Source: CAZWDL01 sp964632995
GTDB lineage: Bacteria > Bacteroidota > Bacteroidia > Chitinophagales > Saprospiraceae
Assembly: GCA_964632995.1 (NCBI GenBank)
Contig: CAZWDL010000079.1
Coordinates: 1 to 34,487, forward strand
Reading direction: 5' to 3'
DNA: 34,487 nucleotides
The notes below the pieces were generated by a model that was not told the origin of the DNA, did no database searches, and was given only the letters and a program-made list of their open reading frames with translations. Positions 23,725 through 30,658 of this stretch are shown one piece after another. Each line of letters begins with the position of its first letter. Position 1 is the stretch's first letter. Both the position numbers and the translations under genes were made by a program.

Positions 23725-26700
23725 CTAATCTACCACGACTTTTTCCACCATGGTCTCCCCCTGCGTCCGAACCCGCAAAAGGTAAATACCAGGGGGCAGG
23801 TCTCCCGTTTTCACAAGCAGGGTTTGCTCTCCGTTTACCAGGCGCGTGCGCTGTTGGCGTAGCAGCCGGCCGTCCATACTGAGCAGACCGAGGATCGCAT
23901 CGGCGGATTGTGGGCTGCGGATGGCGACGTTGAGCCATTCCTGCGCGGGGTTGGGGTAGACCTGAAGCTGCATCTTTTCCGTCAGCGGTTCATCTACGGA
24001 AGTGAAGACCCCTGATTCTACAATAGTTCCCCGGCTGGGCGCCTCGGCGCAGGCAAAGTCGCCCTGGTCCGAGCTGACGCAGGCTTCCGACTGGTAGTTG
24101 AACATGTCCATGATCTCGATATCATCGACGAACCAGCCGGTTTCCGGAATTGTATCCAGCGCTGAATTGGGCTGGGAGCCGAAGCGAAAGCGAAAGAGGA
24201 TATCCTCTCCCTTGTATTCACTGAGGTCGATATAGGAATCGAGGAAAGATTCGCTGTCGCCCCAGTACCCTTCGACGAAAGGGAGTGAGAAGGTTTGGTA
24301 AGTCAGTTTGCCGCGATAGCTGTTTTTGAAGATCTTCTCTCTTTCTACCGTCTGCCAGGACTGGCCGGCGTCGGTGGAAATTTCTACGATGCCGCCGTCG
24401 GTGCCCGGTTCCGTATCGTAGTAATGGTAGAAGCGCAGCACCGGCTGCTCTCCGGTTACGGGGATGGGAGTGATGGGGAAGAGCACCTGATCGTTTTCTT
24501 CTGTGGTATTAGGAACAAACCAGGATCGGTTGCCGCTACGGGCGTTCTGGTCGGTAATTTCCCAGATATTGAATCCCTCCAGGTTATCGAAAAACCAGAG
24601 GTCCAGGCCGTTCTCCACATCGTCGAAGAACTGGCGGACGGAGCGCAGGTCGGGGGAAGTACTGGCCTGGTAGGTGAGGGTGACCGATTCGCCGTCTGCC
24701 AGGTCGCCGATGTCAAAGGTGACCTGATTGCCGCTTACCCGCGGCAGGCTGGGTGCGACGGATGAACCGCCGATAAAAGAAGCGCCTTCCGGAAGCTGGT
24801 CGGTAAGGGTAACCCCACTGACCCCTGCTCCCTTGTGGTTGGTAATTGTAAGCGTATAGGTGATTGGCTCGCCGGGGTTGATCAGTTCGGTTGCCGTCTT
24901 GGCGATTTTGAGTTCCTGAACGCACTCCGGGCGCATATCGAAAGCCCGCACGCCGTCATTGCGGTTAAAGGAGGAGCCTTGTTCGGCGCTCCAGCCCAGG
25001 CCGCGGCGGGAGAATACTTCCCAGAGCAGGCAGGTATTGGCGCCGTTGTTGTTGATGGAATCGGCTTTGATAATGGCGTCGCGCGCTTCGGCGAAGCCGG
25101 GCTGGCAGGCCTGCAGTTTCATGCCGTCGATAACGAGTTGAATGGCCATATTGTTACCGCCGCTGCCGGTATAGAGGTCATCGTCCCATCCGTACCGTTC
25201 GATGAATTTCCAGTACATATCCCAGAGCATACTGGTCCAGATTTCGCCCAGCTGATGAGGCGAGGAGGTGCCGATGATGTCATCGAAGGTTTGTGTGTTG
25301 ACCGACAGGTCGGTGCTGTAGGGCTGCCGGCGGACGCCGCCGCTGTTGAGGCCGGCGCGCAGGACGTAATTGCCGATGCCGCGGGGTATTTCACCGGTTG
25401 CGCCGGGCTGATAAGTAGTGGCCAGGGTGAAAAAGTCGCTCCAGCCTTCTCCCATTTGTTCGTCATTGAAGAGGCAGGAGGCGGTTTTTCCGCCGCCGGT
25501 AAGCCGTATGGAAATACCATGCGCGTACTCATGTGCGACAACGCCGTTGTCAAAGTCGCCATCAAGGCGCTCGGGACCTTCCAGGGTTTGTCGCTGCAGC
25601 CTGACTTCGACGCCCAGGTTCATAAAGTCGCGAATACGTTGGCAGTCAGAAGACTTGAGCATCACGGAGGGAATACCGGGGTCATCGACATCGGCTACAC
25701 CACCCATGGTGGTGAGGCCGTCTTCGAAGTTACAAACAATTACGGCGATGGCGCCGGCCTCCTCGGCATTGGCGACCTTTTGCTCAAAGAAACACTCGCC
25801 GCGGTCTACCAGCGCGATGTTGCCGGTGATTTCTCCTGGATTAGTTATTGCGTTGCAAGCCATACTGGGCGCATTTGATCCGTCAAAAGCTTCAACGACG
25901 CGACCGGAGACGGGAATGGTATCGATGGCCGGGCCGAAGTTGGCCGTTGCCGCTTCAATACTGCCGGCAATAGGGTCGGGAGCAGTAATAGCAAACAGCT
26001 GGTTGCGGTCCTGGTTCCAAAGGTACATCTGCATGCGACCGGATTCCCCGTCGCTGGGAGAGGTGAAATTAGCGTTGTTAAAGTCGCCGCCGTCCTGGGC
26101 GTTGGCCTTTATGGGATCGCCTTCTTCGCCGCTTTTACCGTAGTTGTTTTGCTGAAAATTGCCGGCGGCTTCATCGAAGCCGTAATGGTAAGCCAGATCG
26201 TGCATGATATTATTCATGTAAAACAGCTGTGTTACTGCCGCGTCCTGGTACTCCTCGGGCTCCAGAGATGGATCGAAGGGGAAATCAAAGGTCAGCGAGC
26301 GTCCACCCTCGGGTTCGTCATCATTGGATACGTCCGTGTCGTTTGGATCGAGGAAGGCATGCACGTTATTGCCCCGGGTGATAGTATGTTCCGGGCCGGG
26401 CTCTCCGTCGGTATCATGCCAGCCGAAGGGAGAGGCTAGCTCATCAGCCGGGTTGATGACCAGTTTGCGATCACCGTGTGCCGGGCTCTCCACCGGTAGT
26501 GGAAATACCCGGTAGGCAGCGCTCTCGCCGGGCGAAGCTGCTAAGGTCCGGGCCTGAATCGGCGCGGGCCGAAGTTGTTGAGAGCGAAGCCGGGACAACC
26601 CTTGGGTGTTGAAGCAGGCAGCTCCGTGCCGGTGGGACGCCATATCTTCCAGGCGACAATGAACCGTATAGCTGTTCTGCGCCAGGAGCGCTCCCGTCGT

Positions 26701-27285
26701 GGCGTCAAAACGCAGGCTCCAGTAGTCGGCCCTGTTAATCTGATCGATGGCCAGATCCCAGGCCAGGCGAACACGGCTGTCAGGCAGTGGTTGGTAGACG
26801 AGGCGGGCGCGAATAGGTTGCCGGGCGATGCCGGCCCCTTCAAAGGTGATCTCGGTTTTATCCTGCGCATCGATAATCTGCAGAGGGGCGTCTATTTCCA
26901 GTTCCAGATGCCTGGCGGCGGCCCGTATAGCGGATTGGGCGCTCACTGTCGGCGTTGAGCTGTTGATTTTTTCTGAAAGTCCGGAAATGAAGTTGATGGT
27001 CGCATGGGCGACCCGGCCGTCCTTCGTGATGTGTACCCCGGCCATGCCATTGAGCACGGGAATACCGGCGTGATACTGCAGTAAATAAATATGGTTGACG
27101 CCGTTGTGCCGGCTTTGATACTGGTCGCTGACCCTCACATCGGCCAGATCGCTTGCCGTCAGGTTCCAGGTTTGCCGGTTGTTATTCAGGTAATGCAGGG
27201 CGATATCCAGTGGGCTTTGTTTCTGGGCAATGATCACCTGGGGCAGCAGAAAAGAGAGAAATAGCGTAATAGTGCGAATACTCAT
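23725..27285 (-). CDS. Secreted M36 (fungalysin-like) metalloprotease with T9SS sorting domain
   Basis: The 1186-residue protein has a signal peptide (about 1-21), then an FTP/propeptide-like region (about 30-230). The M36 catalytic domain has HEYAH at 585-589 and Glu613 in GEGWSDFF as zinc ligands, with a PA domain (about 458-548) inserted before them. After it come a DUF11-like domain (about 790-835) and a jelly-roll region ending FVDDIEIMD (about 880-1060). The C-terminus is a T9SS type A sorting domain (LQVYPNPAQEWLNV ... GIYLLRVRTQGETMVEKVVVD). It is probably exported by type IX secretion and cleaved to a protease. I chose MSIRT at 27285 because a signal peptide follows it directly. A possible -7 (TATTTTTA) lies at 27320-27313. 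Confidence 0.92.
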   Translation of the reverse strand: MSIRTITLFLSFLLPQVIIAQKQSPLDIALHYLNNNRQTWNLTASDLADVRVSDQYQSRHNGVNHIYLLQYHAGIPVLNGMAGVHITKDGRVAHATINFISGLSEKINSSTPTVSAQSAIRAAARHLELEIDAPLQIIDAQDKTEITFEGAGIARQPIRARLVYQPLPDSRVRLAWDLAIDQINRADYWSLRFDATTGALLAQNSYTVHCRLEDMASHRHGAACFNTQGLSRLRSQQLRPAPIQARTLAASPGESAAYRVFPLPVESPAHGDRKLVINPADELASPFGWHDTDGEPGPEHTITRGNNVHAFLDPNDTDVSNDDEPEGGRSLTFDFPFDPSLEPEEYQDAAVTQLFYMNNIMHDLAYHYGFDEAAGNFQQNNYGKSGEEGDPIKANAQDGGDFNNANFTSPSDGESGRMQMYLWNQDRNQLFAITAPDPIAGSIEAATANFGPAIDTIPVSGRVVEAFDGSNAPSMACNAITNPGEITGNIALVDRGECFFEQKVANAEEAGAIAVIVCNFEDGLTTMGGVADVDDPGIPSVMLKSSDCQRIRDFMNLGVEVRLQRQTLEGPERLDGDFDNGVVAHEYAHGISIRLTGGGKTASCLFNDEQMGEGWSDFFTLATTYQPGATGEIPRGIGNYVLRAGLNSGGVRRQPYSTDLSVNTQTFDDIIGTSSPHQLGEIWTSMLWDMYWKFIERYGWDDDLYTGSGGNNMAIQLVIDGMKLQACQPGFAEARDAIIKADSINNNGANTCLLWEVFSRRGLGWSAEQGSSFNRNDGVRAFDMRPECVQELKIAKTATELINPGEPITYTLTITNHKGAGVSGVTLTDQLPEGASFIGGSSVAPSLPRVSGNQVTFDIGDLADGESVTLTYQASTSPDLRSVRQFFDDVENGLDLWFFDNLEGFNIWEITDQNARSGNRSWFVPNTTEENDQVLFPITPIPVTGEQPVLRFYHYYDTEPGTDGGIVEISTDAGQSWQTVEREKIFKNSYRGKLTYQTFSLPFVEGYWGDSESFLDSYIDLSEYKGEDILFRFRFGSQPNSALDTIPETGWFVDDIEIMDMFNYQSEACVSSDQGDFACAEAPSRGTIVESGVFTSVDEPLTEKMQLQVYPNPAQEWLNVAIRSPQSADAILGLLSMDGRLLRQQRTRLVNGEQTLLVKTGDLPPGIYLLRVRTQGETMVEKVVVD

Positions 27286-27600
27286 CAGAATCCTTTTTAA
27301 AATCAGGGGTGGTAAAAATACATCGTTTGCCGAAAATGCAGCTGTTAAATATTTATTTCGAGCATTCTGCAACCGGCGATGACCTGAAAGCTTTTTTAGG
27401 CTACCTGTTTCGAAGCTGATTCAGGAGGAAGAACAGATCAGACATTGCTACCATCCGGCGGAAGGGTTGAAAATAAATTTAATAGTAAATGCCCTTTTTC
27501 AATAAGTGTTTTGCCGTCAATGTCGCCATTGGGCGTTTTTTTTATAAAATTGTCGTTCAATGGCAAAGGGAAATGGCAAAACTAAATTAAAATATCCTAA
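27286..27600. other. 315-bp divergent region between the M36 protease and rlmB
   Basis: No gene was found. On the minus strand a -7-like TATTTTTA (27320-27313) lies 27 bp before the protease start. On the plus strand, CGCC-ATTG-GGCG (27524-27535) is followed by eight T (27536-27543), an intrinsic-terminator-like hairpin that lies 57 bp before rlmB with no plus-strand gene ahead of it. It might attenuate the rlmB transcript or end a small RNA. A TAAAATTG (27545-27552) resembles a -7 element for rlmB. Confidence 0.45.
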
Positions 27601-28359
27601 TTGAAACACAAAGATCAACAACTGATATATGGCCGGCATCCGGTGCTGGATGCCATAGGAGCTGGACAACCCATCGATAAATTGATGTTGCAGCAGGGCA
27701 TTCGCGGTGATTTCGAGAAAGAATTGCGGCAACTCAGCAAGGCCCATAATATTCCTATGCAAGTAGTACCGAAAGAGCGCCTCAATAAGTTGGTGCGGGG
27801 CAATCACCAGGGAGTGGTCGGGGTACTTTCACCTATCCGGTATTATCTCCTGGAGGATGTATTGCCGACGATTTACGAGCGCTCGGAGCAGCCCCTTATC
27901 CTGCTACTCGACGGGGTTACCGATGTCCGAAACCTGGGCGCTATCGCCCGCTCGGCGGAAATTGCGGGCGCGCACGCTTTGGTCGTCCCACGCAAGGGCA
28001 GTGCCCAAATTAATGCCGAAGCATTAAAGGCATCGGCCGGGGCTTTGACCAAGATACCGGTTTGCCGTGAAAGTAGCCTGCTGGCGGCGGTGGAAACTTT
28101 ACAGCTTTCAGGGATACCATTGATGGTGAGTGACCTGGGAGCCGAGCGCTTGTTGTTTGAAGTCGATTTTACCGGGCCGGCAGCCTTGGTGATCGGCGCG
28201 GAAGGGCGCGGTGTAAGCCGGGAAATGGTGCAGGCGGCAACAGAGACCTTTCTCATCCCTCAGCGTGGAACAACGGACTCCTTTAATGTGTCGGTAGCGA
28301 CGGGGATTATGTTGTACGAGGTGATGCGGCAGCGGATGAGAGTAGAGGGTAGAGAGTAG
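27601..28359 (+). CDS. rlmB: 23S rRNA 2'-O-methyltransferase RlmB (TrmH/SpoU family)
   Basis: The 252-residue enzyme methylates a ribose (G2251 in E. coli 23S rRNA) with SAM. It has an N-terminal substrate-binding domain starting LIYGRHPVLDAI (about 8-75), then the SPOUT knot fold. Its motifs are LDGVTDVRNLGAIARSAEIAGA with Asn and Arg, ALVIGAEGRGVS, and IPQRGTTDSFNVSVATGIMLYE. The start is TTG at 27601: an in-frame stop directly precedes it and the next ATG is 28 codons in. RlmB versus another TrmH-family paralogue is a confident but not absolute call. Confidence 0.92.
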   Translation: MKHKDQQLIYGRHPVLDAIGAGQPIDKLMLQQGIRGDFEKELRQLSKAHNIPMQVVPKERLNKLVRGNHQGVVGVLSPIRYYLLEDVLPTIYERSEQPLILLLDGVTDVRNLGAIARSAEIAGAHALVVPRKGSAQINAEALKASAGALTKIPVCRESSLLAAVETLQLSGIPLMVSDLGAERLLFEVDFTGPAALVIGAEGRGVSREMVQAATETFLIPQRGTTDSFNVSVATGIMLYEVMRQRMRVEGRE

Positions 28360-28366
28360 AGGGAAG

Positions 28367-28403
28367 GATGCCCCCGGGCTACGCGTAGCCCGGGGAGTGC
28401 ATC
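28367..28403. terminator. Strong palindromic hairpin between convergent rlmB and S24 regulator
   Basis: A perfect 24-bp palindrome at 28372-28395 (half-site CCCCGGGCTACG) is flanked by GATGC (28367-28371) and GCATC (28399-28403), which extend the stem. It sits between the ends of two convergent genes and probably terminates both directions. T tracts are weak on both sides. Confidence 0.6.
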
Positions 28404-28439
28404 GTTAACAGCAGGAAAATTTCTTGGCGGTTTTTATCT

Positions 28440-29174
28440 TCAAATATTGCTGATGCGGCGGATGACCTGATACAGGCGGGTGTATTCGTTGACCTCTTCT
28501 ACGAATGGATCGTGTTCGAGGTGATTAGCAGAAATCATTTTGAGATGGGTGACCCGACCACGCCGGTTAATGACTTTTTGCAGATACTTCACCCAGAGGG
28601 AGCCGTTACTTTTCACAGCGTAAATCTTATTATCCTTGATATCGTGCAGGCTGGCCACCTCCCGGCAAATGACGACGTCGCCATCCTGGATGATGGGCTC
28701 CATACTATTACCGTTAATGGGGAAAGCGACCAGGCCGCCGTCGGCCAGTCCCGGGATGCTGAAAAACTCGTGATCCTCGGTAGCAAAGCTGCTGACGTCG
28801 AGGGAGTTACCGGCAAAAGCTTCGGTGGAAGTAAACAGTATATTGCCTCCGGAATATTCTTCGGGCATATTCGGCGGAGATTTGGGCAGTTCCATGCCGA
28901 ATGGGGTGCCGATACCGTCTAACATATAGGATTCATTGACCCCGAATTCCTGGCAAAGGATGCGTGCCTGTCTGTAATCGATACAACGATTGTCGTCGGG
29001 GTTGAGGTAGGCCCGGATAATATGACCGTAGGCTTTATTGCCCAATATCTTTTCGGCAAAATCGCCAATCCCTTTTCCGTTGCGGTCGTTTTTAACGATT
29101 TCCCCCCTTTCTTCCAGGAGATGGAATACTTTTCGAAACCGTTCGTTGAGTTCTCGCCGGTCTTCTCTTATCAT
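28440..29174 (-). CDS. LexA/CI-like S24 peptidase transcriptional regulator
   Basis: The 244-residue protein has a helical DNA-binding region (about 1-100), starting RELNERFRKVFHLLEERGEIVKNDRNGKGIGDFAEKIL. An S24 peptidase domain follows. A candidate autocleavage bond is Ala121-Gly122 (EAFAGNS), the nucleophile is Ser157 (INGNSMEPI) and the general base is Lys196 (LWVKYL). The spacing 35 then 39 is close to LexA (34, 37) and CI (37, 43). This suggests a repressor that cuts itself under stress. I chose the ATG at 29174; a TTG at 29201 would add nine residues. It has a candidate promoter with two direct repeats (29213-29245), which suggests autoregulation. Confidence 0.88.
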   Translation of the reverse strand: MIREDRRELNERFRKVFHLLEERGEIVKNDRNGKGIGDFAEKILGNKAYGHIIRAYLNPDDNRCIDYRQARILCQEFGVNESYMLDGIGTPFGMELPKSPPNMPEEYSGGNILFTSTEAFAGNSLDVSSFATEDHEFFSIPGLADGGLVAFPINGNSMEPIIQDGDVVICREVASLHDIKDNKIYAVKSNGSLWVKYLQKVINRRGRVTHLKMISANHLEHDPFVEEVNEYTRLYQVIRRISNI

Positions 29175-29212
29175 GTTTTGAGTGTTTAAAACAGTGTCCA
29201 ATTATTTGGTTG

Positions 29213-29245
29213 CTAAAATAAAACAAATCTGTTAATAAAACAAAT
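29213..29245 (-). promoter_or_regulatory. Candidate promoter with overlapping 12-bp direct repeats for the S24 regulator
   Basis: On the minus strand, TTTG (29244-29241) is followed after 20 bases by TATTTTAG (29220-29213), which matches the Bacteroidota -33/-7 pattern TTTG-N19-21-TAnnTTTG in all but one conserved base. Two exact copies of AATAAAACAAAT (29217-29228 and 29234-29245 on the plus strand), 17 bp apart, lie over the -7 and -33 elements. They are a plausible repressor operator. Confidence 0.55.
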
Positions 29246-29413
29246 TATTTAAAATTTTTTTCAGAAATGTTGGAAAAGTGTTTATAAGGTTAAGCATGCA
29301 TCATTCTGAACTTTAGGTCTTGGTGCAGGCTTGCATTGTTCCCGGGAGGCAACCGTTCGTCAGGGCCTGGGGGTATCTATTGTAACAAGACAGGTTTCAA
29401 GCGTCGGGATGAT

Positions 29414-29983
29414 TCAAGCTTGCTCATTCCAAGCATCCTCCTTCCACTCTTTTCTGAGTAGTGCGAAGGCTTCCATATCCTGGAAGACATTATTGAGCAA
29501 GGCGTATTGTCGGAGGGTTCCTTCGTGGCGGAAGCCGAGGCGGGTGGGTACGTTGAGGCTGCGCACGTTTTGGGTAGGTACGTGCATTTCGAGCCGGTTG
29601 AGCTGTAGTTTGAGAAAACTGTGTTTGATCAAGGCGCGGCAGGAGCGCGTAATGATGCCGCGGCCCTGGTATTCTTGCTGTAGCCAGTATCCGATCTCGG
29701 CGCGGCGGTGATGCCGGTAGATACGGATAAGTCCGATGGAACCGACGAGTTTACCTTCCAGAGATATAAAGGTGGTGAGCCGTTGTCCTCCTTCGTTGAA
29801 GGCGGCGAAATCGTGCAAGAGGCGCCGGACGTGGGTTACGCTGCGGGCCTGCTCGAGCCAGGGAAGCCAGGGTTGGAGATAGGCTCGCTGGGTTTGCAGC
29901 GTGCGATAGAGCGCCTCGGCGAAGGCCGGGTCCGCACCCCGGAGCTCCAGGTGCTCGTCAATCTTGATCAGGAGCTGTTGCAT
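29414..29983 (-). CDS. RimL/RimJ-type GNAT N-acetyltransferase
   Basis: The 189-residue protein has the RimL layout: ELRGADPAFAEALYRTLQTQRAYLQPWLPWLE, then FISLEGKLVGSIGLIRIYRHHRRAEIGYWLQQEYQGRGIITRSCRALI. The QGRGI loop binds acetyl-CoA and LNRLEMHVPTQNVRSLNVPTRLGFRHEGTLR is the C-terminal GNAT part. It probably acetylates the N-terminus of a ribosomal protein or a related amine. The substrate cannot be told. The NVRSLNVPTRLGF segment reads NVP where NxxS is commonly found. Confidence 0.88.
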   Translation of the reverse strand: MQQLLIKIDEHLELRGADPAFAEALYRTLQTQRAYLQPWLPWLEQARSVTHVRRLLHDFAAFNEGGQRLTTFISLEGKLVGSIGLIRIYRHHRRAEIGYWLQQEYQGRGIITRSCRALIKHSFLKLQLNRLEMHVPTQNVRSLNVPTRLGFRHEGTLRQYALLNNVFQDMEAFALLRKEWKEDAWNEQA

Positions 29984-30140
29984 AGAAAAGCCCTTAGCAT
30001 TTGGCCTTTTTTTAAGTTAGCAAAAAATCAGGATCTTTTCAGGATTTACTCCGTAGCTGCCGCAAAATGGGCTGCTGCTACCTCTTTATTAAGGTTTTAA
30101 GGAAACGGCAAGAACATAACCCGGAACCCGCCCCACCGGT

Positions 30141-30389
30141 CTACTCCTCCAGATCCGAATTGATAACCTTCATGACCATCACTACGGAGGGATTCTTCTC
30201 AAAACTGGCTTTCATTTCCCGCGCGACGATGTCCATCAGTTCATCGTACTCACCGAATACCTGCGTGCTCATCGTATTGGTGCGAACGGATAATTGCGGA
30301 TGGGCGTTCAGGCGCTCGATGAAGTCGAGAATAGGTTCTTTAAAGGATTTGTTGAGGGGATACATGCTGATCTCAACGGAAGCTTTCAT
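30141..30389 (-). CDS. YkoF/MTH1187-like thiamine-binding protein
   Basis: The 82-residue protein has the ferredoxin-like fold pattern of the thiamine-binding (DUF77/YkoF) family: VEISMYPLNKSFKEPILDFIERLNAHPQLSVRTNTMSTQVFGEYDELMDIVAREMKASFEKNPSVVMVMKVI. The TNTMSTQVFGEYD segment is characteristic. Relatives bind thiamine or hydroxymethylpyrimidine, or act as small oligomeric proteins. No thiamine gene is adjacent. A CTTG at about 30436 and a TATATTGT at about 30409 on the minus strand, 20 bp apart, give a weak candidate promoter. Confidence 0.75.
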   Translation of the reverse strand: MKASVEISMYPLNKSFKEPILDFIERLNAHPQLSVRTNTMSTQVFGEYDELMDIVAREMKASFEKNPSVVMVMKVINSDLEE

Positions 30390-30628
30390 GTTTTTTGAAC
30401 AATATAGAGAATGATAGGAGAAGGGGCAAGGGATTATTGCTGCGCGCTTGGATTCTTGCCCGCTTTTGTTTCCGGATGGGTGAAAGTTTTTGTGTTGCCG
30501 GCTGCACCCATTTTTACGGACCGGCAGGAGCGTACTGATTACCCATAAAAGTGATAATTATTCCTTTTATTGGTGATGGCCCGGGGAAGAACAGTCTGGA
30601 ATAATTCCGTTTTCCGGCATATAATGTG

Positions 30629-30636
30629 TATTTTTG
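30629..30636 (+). promoter_or_regulatory. Consensus -7 element upstream of ftsK
   Basis: TATTTTTG at 30629-30636 matches TAnnTTTG exactly, 23 bp before the ftsK ATG, a typical leader length. The -33 region (about 30605-30610) has no TTTG, so the promoter would be a weaker extended type. Confidence 0.55.
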
Positions 30637-30658
30637 TCGACTAAGTTTTTAGTAGTGC

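Noticed and set aside
24835..25878. Long plus-strand frame antisense to the M36 protease
   Set aside because: Shadow frame of the GC-rich protease gene; it lacks domain signatures.
27286..27372. Longer start for the M36 protease at 27372
   Set aside because: The signal peptide begins directly after the Met at 27285; the extra 29 residues would hide it and overlap a candidate -7 element.
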